Positions 9,543 through 18,670 of a stretch of 64,000 nt of DNA are shown here, one piece after another. Source of the DNA: Desulfobacter sp. (lineage in GTDB: Bacteria; Desulfobacterota; Desulfobacteria; Desulfobacterales; Desulfobacteraceae). The notes below the pieces were generated by a model. It ran no database searches. It was not told the DNA's origin and saw nothing but the letters and a program-made list of their open reading frames with translations. Positions within the stretch are counted from its first letter, which is position 1. Each line of letters opens with the position of its first letter. The translations under genes and the position numbers were made by a program. The stretch covers positions 568,727 to 632,726 of the forward strand of contig CP054838.1 in NCBI GenBank assembly GCA_028768545.1. The letters run 5' to 3'.

Positions 9543-11449
9543 TTAAAATTTCATGAAATATTCGGGATAGGAAATCCTTTGGGTGGCCGTTACGGTGAGG
9601 GTAGCAGCGCCCCACTCGGATTCGACCGTACCTGACAGTATATAGGGTTTACCATAATCCAGGATATGGCAGAACCGGGCATAGGGTCTGGGGAAAAACA
9701 CGGTTTCCACGATACCGGTGTCATCTTCAAAGGTGAGAAATTTCATGGGGTCTTCCTGTTTGGTCCTCACGGTTTTGCCGGTGATCAGCCATCCGGCAAT
9801 GCGGACCTGCTGTCCTTGGTGGGCGGGAATATCAACGGCTTTTACAAGGTCCTGGCCCTGGAGCCTTTTGGCAAATAAGGTCAGGGGGTGGCCGGAACAG
9901 AGAAACCCCAGGGTTGAAAATTCTTTGCGCAGCCGGTCCATGGGCAAGTCCGGCGGCAGGTCCGGGATATCCGGCCGTGGGGGGGAGAACAGAGACCGGG
10001 GGGCTGTGGCGGCCTGCCAGGCGTAAAAGGCCCAGAGCAGAGCGGCCCGGCTGTTCTGATCCGTGAGCCTGTCCAGGCAGCCGCTGTTGATCAGGGCCTG
10101 GGCATGACCCTTCTGGGGGCGGACCCGGGAAAAAAAATCAAGACCATGGGAAAAGGGTCGTTTTTTCCGCTCTTTGATGATTTTTTCCATGCAGTTTTGG
10201 GCCAATCCCTTGATGGCCATGAACCCTGCTCTCAGGGTGTTTTTCTTTCCCTGCCAGCGAATCCGGCTTTTGTGGATATCCGGCCCAAGGATTTTAACCC
10301 CCATTCGCCGTGCTTCGGACACATAGGCAAAGCAGGAGTAAAATCCGCCCTGGTTGGAGATGACTGCGGCCATGAACTGGGCCGGATAATGGGTTTTTAA
10401 ATAGGCGGCCTGGAAGGATACCCGGGCATAGGAAGCCGAGTGGGCTTTGCAAAAGGAGTAGCCTGAAAAGGAGAGGATCATCTTCCAGATTCGTTTGATC
10501 TCTTCCGGGCTGACCTCTTTGGCTGCCGCCCCTTTTGAAAACGCCGTATAATAGGCGGACAACGCCCGGTGTTTTTCTTTTTTGGACATGATTTTGCGCA
10601 GTCCGTCTGCCTGGGCATGGGTGAATCCGGCCAGACAGACCGCGGCCCTGGCAACATCTTCCTGAAAAACCATGATGCCGAAGGTGTCGTCTAAAAGGCC
10701 TTTGGCCAGCGGGTGGATGGGCGTCCATTTTCCCGTGTGGAGACGTTCAAGGTATGCCTGGATAAAGGCGTTGGCTGCCGGTCTGATGATCGACGAATGG
10801 ATGACCAGACTGGCAAAGTCCCCTGTTTTGGCTTTTTTCTGGAGCAGGCGCATGGCAGGGCTTTCAATGTAAAAACAGCCCATGGTCAGCCCCTGGGCCA
10901 CAAGATTCTGGGTGGCAGGGTCGTCTTCAGGGTCCATAGTCTGGAAATCATCAAATTTTTTCCGGGTCTGTTCAATGCTTGAGATGCAGTCCCGGATTAC
11001 CCCGAGACTCCGGTTTCCCAGGAGATCTATTTTGACAAGACCTGCCTTTTCCGTGCCCTCTTTTTCCCATTGGATCACGGGAACGCCCTTGGGGGCGGTT
11101 TCAACCGGGACATAGGTGTTAATGGGCTTTGGCGTGATGACAATGCCGCCGGGGTGGACAGATAAATACCTGGGGCAGCCCACCAGCGCCCGGGCCTTTG
11201 CCAGGATTTTCGACCAGGGATCTGGAAAGTCCATGTCTTTGAATTCCGGCAGGGCTCGGATTTGGTCTGCAAGGCTTTTTTCTGCCGTTTCCAGGCGCCG
11301 GATCCACGGCCGCAGGTTCTTGAGGCCTGGCTCACAATCTGCTCAACCACGAGAAAATAGGCGGAAAAATTTTTTTCAAAAATAATGGCAAGCTCGTGGT
11401 CTATTCGCCGGGTTACCTTGGGTGGCAGGGGAAGACCATACCGTTTTTT
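9543..11449 (-). pseudogene. dnaE2: DnaE2-type DNA polymerase III alpha, C-terminal part, with internal deletion
   Basis: This is the downstream part of an error-prone polymerase of the DnaE2/ImuC group. It is separated from its N-terminus (12901-13706) by IS256 copy A. From 11449 the frame reads YGLPLPPKVTRRIDHE to YFLVVEQIVSQ, the end of the palm-entry region. Near 11330-11345 the correct frame switches to GLKNLRPWIRRLETAEKSL, which in the family lies roughly 170 residues later. The segment lost holds the GRGSAA and DIDxDF catalytic motifs. What follows is normal: CPRYLSVHPGGIVITP, KAHSASYARVSFQAAYLK, and an OB fold near the end (VRIAGWLITGKTVRTKQ). The deletion also shifts the frame, so the gene is non-functional even without the IS. 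Confidence 0.88.
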
Positions 11450-12900
11450 AAGGGCGTTCAAAATTCTGTGTCAGTTGAATGAAAGCTGATATACTCAGCT
11501 AAATAAGGAGAACTGACATGACCGAAGAAAACACCGAATTTGATTTTCAAAAAGCCCTTAAAGGCATCCAGGAAGGTAAACCCTTCACAGGTAAGGGCGG
11601 CGTCCTTACATCATTAATCAAAAATCTTGCTGAAGCTGCTCTTGAAGGAGAGTTGGAGTCCCATCTCGGGCAGGAAGTTTCTGCCAACCGCCGTAATGGA
11701 AAAAGCAAAAAGACCATTAAATCCCTGGATGGTAAATTTGAGCTAAAAACCCCGCGTGACAGGGCCGGAACCTTCTCTCCACAGATCGTCAAAAAACATC
11801 AGACAACGCTCAGCGATGAAATTGAAAGAAAGATAATAGCCCTTTACGGCCTGGGCATGAGTTATAATGATATGGCTTCCCATTTACAGGAAATCTATGG
11901 ACTTGAGATTTCAAATGCCACTCTGAGCACCATTACCGATAAAATCATCCATACCGTCAAAGAATGGCAGGCCAGGCCGTTGGAAAATGTGTACCCAATC
12001 GTATGGCTTGATGCCATACATTATAAAGTACGAGAAAACGGAAAGGTCGGCAGCAAAGCCGTTTACACAATTCTTGGGGTGAATATCGAGGGCCGCAAAG
12101 AGATTCTTGGGCTGTACATATCCGAGAATGAGGGTGCGAACTTCTGGCTGCAGGTGTTAACAGACCTTTCAAACCGAGGGGTAAAAAATATCCTGATTGC
12201 CTGTGTTGATGGTCTAAAAGGTTTACCCGAGGCCATTGAGACCATATTCCCGGACACAGAAGTTCAACTCTGCGTAGTCCACCAGATCCGAAATTCATTG
12301 AAACACGTTGGTTCCAAAAATAAAAAAGAATTTATGGCAAATCTAAAACGTGTTTATAAAGCGGTCAATAAGGATCTGGTCGAAGAATAACTGGATATCT
12401 TGGAAAATAAATGGAATGACAAATACCCGATTGTGATAAAATCCTGGCGGAACAACTGGGAACGCCTCAGTCATTTCTTTAAATATTCAGAAGAGATTCG
12501 ACGGATAATATACACCACAAATACCATTGAGGCTGTGCATCGACAGTTTCGAAAACTGACCAAAACAAAGGGATCATTCCCGAACCAGGACAGCCTGTTA
12601 AAGCTGCTTTACATGGGGATCCAGAACGCCAGTAAAAAATGGACAATGCCGATTCAAAATTGGTCACTGACAATTTCCCAGTTGGCAATTTTCTTTGAAG
12701 GCCGGCTGGATAAAGAGCTGGGAATTTGATAGGGATTTATTTACAGATGGAAAAGATGGTTCCAGGAATTTCACTCCAGCAAAAGTCAACTCCTCCGACG
12801 TGGCTGATTGAAGGCCCATTCTCGGACCTGACTTTTACTTCCGCTGGCGCTGAGGCAGATCCGGGAACCGAAACCGTGACACAGAATTCTGAACATTCCT
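11450..12900 (+). mobile_element. IS256-family element copy A
   Basis: At 1451 bp this copy equals copies B, D and E. Its ends resemble theirs (inward TTCAAAATTCTGTGTCA and TTCAGAATTCTGTGTCA), with one changed base at each outer tip. The flanking octamers CGTTTTTT (11442-11449) and CGTTTTTC (12901-12908) match at seven of eight positions, so it probably inserted directly into dnaE2. Removing it restores the frame AEKRYGLPLP across the joint. Confidence 0.92.
11518..12729 (+). pseudogene. IS256-family transposase with nonsense mutation
   Basis: The transposase would be 403 residues, as in copies B, D and E. Here codon 291 is TAA (12388-12390) where the other copies have GAA, a single G to T change. 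The frame is open again from 12391 to 12729. The DDE residues are visible as VWLDAIHYK, ACVDGLKGLPEAI and TTNTIEAVHRQFRK, and the last lies beyond the stop, so the copy is dead in cis. Intact copies could still move it. The start ATG 11518 has AAGGAGAA upstream. Confidence 0.92.
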
Positions 12901-13706
12901 CGTTTTTCGGCGCCTTCCATGGTTTTTTTTCTCAGCAGGTCATGGGCGGTTCTGCCCGGTCCCGGCTCAAATGGCGGCATGATAATGCCGAAGTCAGGCC
13001 CTTGAAAATTCAGGCGCTCTCCAAGCGCATAGGTGGCTTTGACCGCCTGGGGCAGGATGGAAAATTTTTGTTGATAATATTCAGGGCTGTTGAGAAAGGC
13101 GTTCTCCGGAGCAAGGTCTCCATGGCCTAAGCGGGAGAGGCATTGGTTCGTATCAATGGCCCTGACAAGGGCATGGGTGCCATGGTCCCGGGAATGGAGA
13201 AAAAAACTGCCCGGAGTGGCCACCATGGGAAGGGATCTTTTCCGGGCGGTCCGGCACAGGTCATGGCGGCAGGAAAGCGGAGCCCTGGGCAGGGCCGCAC
13301 CCAAGTCCAGACAAGGGTCCTGGTCATGCCAGTCTGCCAGCAGCTCAGAAGACCGGGTGAGGATGACCATGCCCCGGCCCAGGGGGGGGATGGCCTGTTT
13401 CAGGGAAAAGTGTTTGTCTTGATGGCGGCGGGTGAGCAAGGTGCAAAGGTGGTGGTAGCCTTGATCGTTTTTTACCAGGCAGATGGCCCGGTGCGGGGAT
13501 GAGGGATCGGTGATTTCAGCCCCGACAATGGGCTTGAGCCCATGGGTTCTGCAGGCGCTAAGAAAGTCCCAGAGCCCGTAAAGGTTGTCGGTGTCGGTAA
13601 GCGCCAGAGCCGAATATCCCAGCTGCCTGGCCCGGGCGCACAGCCTTTCCACGGATGCGGTTCCCCACATCAGGGAATAATGGGAACGGCAGGTCAGAGG
13701 AATCAT
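12901..13706 (-). pseudogene. dnaE2: DnaE2-type polymerase, N-terminal PHP part
   Basis: This holds the PHP domain of the same polymerase gene: PLTCRSHYSLMWGTASVERL, then LGYSALALTDTDNLYGLWDF and LKPIVGAEI, which are typical of DnaE N-termini. It runs to TMEGAEKR, where IS256 copy A interrupts. Its start ATG (13704-13706) overlaps the imuB stop in an ATGA arrangement, so it was the last gene of the operon and translationally coupled. Beyond the insertion the frame picks up about nine residues of IS sequence. Confidence 0.9.
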
Positions 13707-14923
13707 GGGGCCGGCCTGGAAATTTTGGGCTTTAGCCTATTGGTTGTTCCGGGATTGCATAGGGCTGCCCCGGCCTGGATGGCGGTTTGCCCGAACCGGG
13801 ACCTGATTTTGTCCATGGCCAGGTCCACCCGGTCTGCCCGGGCTGGATGATCCCATGGGCCAGGTCCTGGAATGCCCACGTTTTGGAAACGGCCCTGCCC
13901 GGGTGCGGTATGGCAGGAAAGGGATAAATGGCGGATGTAGACCCGTCGTTTCCATGCGGAACAAAACAGGGTCCAGGCCTGTTTGAACATGGGGATGTCA
14001 TTGGTGGTGGCCTGGGGCATGGCTTTTTGGCAACAGATTCCGTCGGCGTAAGAGATGGACAACACCAGTTTTTGGAGCCGCAACCCATGATGGCGGGCCT
14101 GGCGGCCTAAGGCGGCCACCATGGGAAAGAGTCCTGCTTTGAGTTCATCTGCCTCGTTGGTCTCTGTGGCAAACTCATGGTCAACCGTAATCGCGCCGGC
14201 CCGGGACCGGATCACAGGCTCAGGGTCCACCCCGTGGAGAAGCTGGTGGATACGCCCTGCCCGCTGGTCAAAGGGAATGCTCAATTGTGCCCGGGTCAGG
14301 GGCTGGGCCTGGGCCACCCGGGTCAGGTTGAACTGGGTGATCGTTTGAATCTCTTGTTTGGAGAGTCCGGGCAGAAGTTCAATGGGCAGGGCGGCCAGGA
14401 AGGTCTCTTCTTCTCCGGGTCCCACAATAAATTCTCCAACAGGTTTGACCATCCGGGTGGCGGCCTTGGCCACAAGCTTGTTGGTGGCCAGAGACCAGAT
14501 CGGGTCCAGGCCGAATTCTTTTAATATGGCTTTTTTCAGGCGGAAGGCCACATCCGGCGGCGGACCGTAAAGCCTTCCCGTGCCTGTGATATCCAGGAAA
14601 AAATGGCCGTCCCCGGCACCGGATTCAACAATGGGGGTATAGGCCAGGGCCTGTTTGAATATTATTCTCATCACCTGGGCATACCGGTTGAACCGGGGGG
14701 GCAGAATTCTAATGCCCGGATCCCGGTGTTTGACCGAGGACAGGTTCATGCCCTTTCGCACCCCGGTTTGAAAGGCCTGTTCGTTCATGTCAAATACCCG
14801 GGCCCTTGGCCCGCCTGCCGGGGCAATGACCACTGGTGCCTTTTTCAACCCGGGGCTCAGGCAGGTCTCCACCCGGGCGGCAAAGTCAGCAATGTTGAGG
14901 TGGATGATGGACCGGGGCGTCAT
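13703..14923 (-). CDS. imuB: ImuB-like Y-family polymerase homologue, catalytically inactive
   Basis: This 406-residue Y-family relative sits in an SOS operon next to dnaE2, which identifies it as ImuB-like. The first motif reads IIHLNIADFAARVE, where active enzymes have an Asp in place of the Asn. The second reads GDGHFFLDITGTGRLYG, where active enzymes have SIDEAFLD, so both acidic residues are replaced. ImuB proteins are known to be inactive and to serve as adaptors between the DnaE2 polymerase and the sliding clamp. The C-terminal part (VDLAMDKIRSRFG) is the usual little-finger end. Its ATG overlaps the DUF72 stop by ATGA. No frameshift was seen, but its partner polymerase is broken. Confidence 0.85.
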   Translation of the reverse strand: MTPRSIIHLNIADFAARVETCLSPGLKKAPVVIAPAGGPRARVFDMNEQAFQTGVRKGMNLSSVKHRDPGIRILPPRFNRYAQVMRIIFKQALAYTPIVESGAGDGHFFLDITGTGRLYGPPPDVAFRLKKAILKEFGLDPIWSLATNKLVAKAATRMVKPVGEFIVGPGEEETFLAALPIELLPGLSKQEIQTITQFNLTRVAQAQPLTRAQLSIPFDQRAGRIHQLLHGVDPEPVIRSRAGAITVDHEFATETNEADELKAGLFPMVAALGRQARHHGLRLQKLVLSISYADGICCQKAMPQATTNDIPMFKQAWTLFCSAWKRRVYIRHLSLSCHTAPGQGRFQNVGIPGPGPWDHPARADRVDLAMDKIRSRFGQTAIQAGAALCNPGTTNRLKPKISRPAP

Positions 14924-15726
14924 GGCAGGGTTTTGATGATCTGTTCCAGGCGAAGACAGTTTTTCGGGGCCTGGCCCCGGACATGGTTGTTGAAAAACAG
15001 GGCTCCGGTTTCAGCCTCGGGCATGATTTCCTGGCAGGTCATTGTTCCAATTTCCCTGAGTTCGGGTTCGCAATAGTCGTAGTCAAACTGTTTTTGCATA
15101 TTGCCGGACCGCCAGCCCTGGCGGTTTCGCCCGTGAAGCCTGAGATAAAAAAGTTTGGGGTTGGTGACCAGGGAAAGCCTGGGAAATAGATGGGGCAGAC
15201 GAGGACCGTCCACCGTGACCAGGGTGATCTGTCTTTGTTCAAGCCCGTAAAAGACCTTGTCGTTGACCCAGGAGGGGTGGCGGAATTCCACGGCCAGGGG
15301 GAGTCCTGCAAGTTCGTCTGCAAGGGCGGCAAGATAAAATAGCCTTTTTTGAGTCCGCTGAAAATAGGGGGGGGACTGGATCAGAATACTTAAAAGTGAC
15401 TGGTTTGCCTTTAGGGGGGCAACGCCCTGGCGGAAGCTGGCCGCCTCCTGGGTCCAGGTTTTCGGGTTGACTTCGTGGGTCAGGGTCAGTTTGACACTGA
15501 ATTTGAATCCAGGGGGGACCTTGGCTGCCATCCGTTCCATGGCGCAGGCCTTGGGCATTTGATACCAGGTGTAGTTGAGTTCGCAGGCCTTGAATATCCG
15601 GGTATAGGCCGGCAGCATATTTGCGGCATGGGTGCCTGCAGGGTAAATGCCGGCATCCACCCATTCTCCGTAGGAATATCCGCTGGTGCCCATGAAAAGC
15701 GGACTTTTAGGAGGGGAGTCAGTCAC
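14920..15726 (-). CDS. DUF72 (YecE-like) protein in SOS operon
   Basis: I chose GTG 15726 as the start because it gives a typical DUF72 N-terminus (SPLFMGTSGYSYGEW), has AGGAAG upstream and overlaps the lexA stop by eight bases. A longer frame from 15891 would lie inside lexA. The 268 residues show the family features FMGTSGYSYGEWV, VKLTLTHEVN, LAVEFRHPSW, LFYLRLHGRN and FFNNHVRGQAPKN. DUF72 proteins have a TIM-barrel-like fold and their function is not established. The position between lexA and imuB is where imuA or recA-like genes usually lie, so a role in the mutagenesis complex is possible but inferred only from context. Confidence 0.85.
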   Translation of the reverse strand: MTDSPPKSPLFMGTSGYSYGEWVDAGIYPAGTHAANMLPAYTRIFKACELNYTWYQMPKACAMERMAAKVPPGFKFSVKLTLTHEVNPKTWTQEAASFRQGVAPLKANQSLLSILIQSPPYFQRTQKRLFYLAALADELAGLPLAVEFRHPSWVNDKVFYGLEQRQITLVTVDGPRLPHLFPRLSLVTNPKLFYLRLHGRNRQGWRSGNMQKQFDYDYCEPELREIGTMTCQEIMPEAETGALFFNNHVRGQAPKNCLRLEQIIKTLP

Positions 15727-16357
15727 GGGGCGCTTCCTGGTCCATGGCCGGTCGGATAATGCCCACAACCTTTCCCTGGATGAGGACTTGGTCAAATCCA
15801 TAGGTCTGGGGGGTAAATTCCGGGTTTTCCGGGCGCAGCTCAATGCGGTCGGAATGGAGAAAAAAACGTTTGACCGTGGCATCCTCGCCATGGATCAGGG
15901 CCACGACAATTTCGTTGTTATGGGCATATTGCCTGGGCCGGCAAACGGCAATGTCCTGGTCCAGAATACCGGCATTTTTCATGGACTGACCCTGGATCCG
16001 AAGTCCGAAAAGGTCGTCTCCGGGATAGAGCTCAGGATCAACCACGAGGCTGCCCTCCCATTCCTGGCTGGCGTACATGGGCAGGCCGGCCGTCATCCGT
16101 CCGATGATGGGGATGGTTTTGGCCCGGCCCTTTGCCTCTTTTCTGGGGCCCAGAATATGAACGGTTCGGCTGTACCGGCCCTGCCTGCGGATATACCCTT
16201 TGTCTTCAAGGGTTTTTAGGGTTTGGGCCACGGCGGCATGGCTGACCTTGAGGGTGGCGGCAATGGTTCTCAGGCTTGGGGCTGAGCCGGTGAGATCCAT
16301 CTCTTTTTCCAAAGAATCCAGCACTTTTTTTTGTTTTTCTGTGAGCGGTGGTTTCAT
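15719..16357 (-). CDS. lexA: LexA-type SOS repressor
   Basis: The 212-residue repressor has an N-terminal winged helix (LRTIAATLKVSHAAVAQTLK) and a C-terminal S24 peptidase domain. The autocleavage site is the Ala-Gly in GRMTAGLP, the nucleophile is the Ser in GQSMKNAGI and the general base is the Lys in ATVKRFFLH. On RecA activation it cleaves itself and releases the operon. It heads a minus-strand operon with DUF72, imuB and dnaE2, so this is probably a second, operon-linked LexA. A perfect palindrome directly upstream is its likely operator, giving autoregulation. Confidence 0.93.
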   Translation of the reverse strand: MKPPLTEKQKKVLDSLEKEMDLTGSAPSLRTIAATLKVSHAAVAQTLKTLEDKGYIRRQGRYSRTVHILGPRKEAKGRAKTIPIIGRMTAGLPMYASQEWEGSLVVDPELYPGDDLFGLRIQGQSMKNAGILDQDIAVCRPRQYAHNNEIVVALIHGEDATVKRFFLHSDRIELRPENPEFTPQTYGFDQVLIQGKVVGIIRPAMDQEAPRD

Positions 16358-16376
16358 TTTTTGCTCCCTATTGTTT

Positions 16377-16404
16377 TTTTGAGCGTGTCAGAATACGCTC
16401 AAAA
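16377..16404 (-). promoter_or_regulatory. Probable LexA operator
   Basis: A perfect inverted repeat, TTTTGAGCGT, eight bases, ACGCTCAAAA, lies 20-47 bases upstream of the lexA start. On the minus strand a TTGACA (-35-like) overlaps its upstream edge. It differs from the E. coli CTGTN8ACAG box, but LexA boxes vary widely among Desulfobacterota. Confidence 0.6.
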
Positions 16405-16554
16405 TGTCAAGGGTCTTGTAACGGTAAAGTAAAGGCTATGTAAAGATCAATGGGCGGATGTAAAAATTATATGGTTAAACCATTTAATTTCAGGAACGCC
16501 CCTGCCCGTCTCTGTTTTATGGTGTTTCACAATGTAGAACGGGGTTTTTAATTG

Positions 16555-16583
16555 TTGACAACCCAAACTTTATGGGCTACAGA
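16555..16583 (+). promoter_or_regulatory. Candidate sigma-70 promoter of the liv operon
   Basis: TTGACA (16555-16560) is followed after 17 bases by TACAGA. It lies about 72 bases upstream of livG in an AT-rich stretch. The -10 match is weak. The rest of the 16405-16654 spacer holds nothing else I recognise. Confidence 0.35.
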
Positions 16584-16654
16584 AAGCTACAAATAGGCTA
16601 TAGAAGCGCTTTTTAAGTGATTTTCAGGTAAATCTAAATGGATCGAATATCGCA

Positions 16655-17422
16655 ATGGCTGAATTAGAACTAAAAAATATCAGTGTACGGTTTGGTGGCC
16701 TCCTTGCTCTGTCCAATTTGAGTTTCACCATTGGCAACGGCCGTGTCGTCGGACTTATCGGACCCAACGGCGCGGGGAAAACCACTGTTTTCAACGTTCT
16801 TACCGGGGTGTACCAGGCATCGGAAGGGGATGTGATTTTTGACGGCAAAAGCATTCTGGGCAAACGGCCCTATGTGATTTTTGAAAAAGGCATTGCCAGA
16901 ACCTTCCAGAATATTCGCCTTTTTTCTGCCATGACGGCCATTGAAAACGCCATGGTGGCAAGACATTGCCGGGCCGGAAAAGGGATATTCGGTTCTATTT
17001 TAAGGACCCCTTCCCAAAAGCGGGAAGAGGCGTGGATAAAGGAAAAGGCCATGGAGGCCCTGACGTTTATGGGGGTCGGCGACTATGCTGATGACGTGGC
17101 CTCAAGTCTGCCCTATGGGCTGCAGCGGCGCCTGGAGATTGCCAGGGCCATTGCCTCGGAACCCAAGGTGCTTCTGCTGGACGAGCCTGCCGCCGGTATG
17201 AACCCCAGCGAATCCTCGGAGTTGATGCATGACATTGCCCGCATCAAAGACCTCGGCATTGACGTGCTCTTGGTAGAGCATGACATGAAGGTGGTCATGG
17301 GTGTGTGTGATCATATTGTTTGTGTTGATCATGGTGTGAAAATAGCGGAAGGAAATTCAACTGAAATCCAGAATAATCCCAAAGTGATCGAGGCATACTT
17401 AGGTCAACCTGCCAACCAATAA
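16655..17422 (+). CDS. livG: Branched-chain amino acid ABC transporter ATP-binding protein LivG
   Basis: One of the two ATPases of a HAAT-family importer for branched-chain amino acids or related compounds. Seen are Walker A GPNGAGKTT (residues ~38), the LivG-type long insert with GIARTFQNIRLF, SLPYGLQRRLEIARAIA in place of the usual LSGGQ signature, Walker B VLLLDEPAAGMNP and the switch His in LLVEHDMK. At 255 residues it has the usual length. It is the first gene of a five-gene operon (G-K-H-M-F). The ribosome-binding site is weak. Confidence 0.95.
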   Translation: MAELELKNISVRFGGLLALSNLSFTIGNGRVVGLIGPNGAGKTTVFNVLTGVYQASEGDVIFDGKSILGKRPYVIFEKGIARTFQNIRLFSAMTAIENAMVARHCRAGKGIFGSILRTPSQKREEAWIKEKAMEALTFMGVGDYADDVASSLPYGLQRRLEIARAIASEPKVLLLDEPAAGMNPSESSELMHDIARIKDLGIDVLLVEHDMKVVMGVCDHIVCVDHGVKIAEGNSTEIQNNPKVIEAYLGQPANQ

Positions 17423-17439
17423 TTTTTAGGAGGAAGACG

Positions 17440-18576
17440 ATGAAAAAAAGAGTTGTTTCAATTTTGGTAATGGGCCTCATCCTGGTTCCGTTTCTCTGCG
17501 GCGGTGTGTTTGCGAAAACTTTGAGAATCGGCTCCATGAGTCCTTTGACCGGCCGCTATGCCTCTGACGGCACAGACATCAAAAACGGCGTGCTCACAGC
17601 CATTGCCGTATTTGAAGAAGCCGGCGGCATTCCCGGGTTTGACAAAATTGAACTTTTTGCCCAGGATACGGCCTGTGATCCCCGTCAGGCAGTCGCTTCA
17701 GCCAACAAACTCATCAACCTGGAAGTTGCCGGCGTTGTGGGTGCCTATTGTTCATCTTCCACCATTCCTGCTTCCGATGTTCTGGCAGAGGAAGATATCA
17801 TCATGATCACCCCTGCTTCCACCAACGAAAAAGTAACCGACCGCGGTCTTCCTTACATGTTCCGCATGTGCGGCCGTGACGATGACCAGGCCCCTGCCGC
17901 AGCCAAGTTCATCAAAGAATCCCTGGAAGCAAAAACCATGTTTATCGTTGATGATAAGACCACCTATTCCCAGGGACTTGCGGACTCTGTTGCCAAATCT
18001 GCTGAATCCATGGGCATAAAAATACTGGCCCATGAGCATGTAAACCAGGGGGATAAAGATTTTTCTGCGATTCTGACCATGGCCAAAAAGGCCAATGCCG
18101 ATGTGTTTTACATGTCTCTTCAGGGGTTTTCTCCTGCAGCCATGATGATGCTCCAGGCCAAACGTCTGGGCATGAAATCCCAGATCGTCACCCAGGATGC
18201 CGTGTTCCAGCCCAAGTTCATGGAAGTGGCTAAAGATGCGGCTGAAGGCGTATGTTTGACCTATGGGTTCACCGATCCTTCCACGCCTGAGTACAAGGCT
18301 TTTGAAGAACGCTATGTACCCAAGTACGGCAAAATCGCAGCCTATGCCACCTATGCCTATGATGCAGCCACCTCTCTTCTCAAGTCCATCAAGGCGGCCG
18401 GCACCACAGATCCTGCCAAAGTGAAGGCAGAACTCATGAAACTGGATTTCCAGGGTGTTGCCAAGCATGTGAAATTTGCCGCCAACGGCGATTCCGGTTC
18501 TTCCTATATTGCCTTCAAGGTTGTGGACGGAAAGTTTGTCCCCTATTGGGAACCTGTAAACGGCCTGATCAAGTAA
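17440..18576 (+). CDS. livK: Branched-chain amino acid ABC transporter substrate-binding protein
   Basis: This periplasmic binding protein of the Leu/Ile/Val type has 378 residues with a signal peptide (VSILVMGLILVPFL, then Cys-Gly-Gly, FAKTLRIGS as the mature start). LRIGSMSPLTGRYASDGTDI and VGAYCSSSTIPASDVL are typical of the ligand pocket. AGGAGG lies nine bases before ATG 17440. A hairpin after the gene probably protects its 3' end, giving more binding protein than permease. The ligand cannot be read from the sequence. Confidence 0.94.
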   Translation: MKKRVVSILVMGLILVPFLCGGVFAKTLRIGSMSPLTGRYASDGTDIKNGVLTAIAVFEEAGGIPGFDKIELFAQDTACDPRQAVASANKLINLEVAGVVGAYCSSSTIPASDVLAEEDIIMITPASTNEKVTDRGLPYMFRMCGRDDDQAPAAAKFIKESLEAKTMFIVDDKTTYSQGLADSVAKSAESMGIKILAHEHVNQGDKDFSAILTMAKKANADVFYMSLQGFSPAAMMMLQAKRLGMKSQIVTQDAVFQPKFMEVAKDAAEGVCLTYGFTDPSTPEYKAFEERYVPKYGKIAAYATYAYDAATSLLKSIKAAGTTDPAKVKAELMKLDFQGVAKHVKFAANGDSGSSYIAFKVVDGKFVPYWEPVNGLIK

Positions 18577-18598
18577 ACCCTAAGTTTTACCCTTGGAT

Positions 18599-18638
18599 GC
18601 AGCCGGCCCGGACGTTCATCTGTCCGGCTGCATCTTTT
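18599..18638 (+). terminator. Hairpin between livK and livH
   Basis: GCAGCCGG (18599-18606) pairs with CCGGCTGC (18624-18631) and is followed by ATCTTTT. In this position it probably acts as a partial terminator or mRNA stabiliser that raises livK transcript levels. Confidence 0.65.
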
Positions 18639-18670
18639 CACCAAGAGACACAGGTTAAGAAATATAAAGA

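Noticed and set aside
15719..15891. DUF72 start at 15891
   Set aside because: It would place 55 residues inside lexA with no family similarity. GTG 15726 fits the domain and has a ribosome-binding site.
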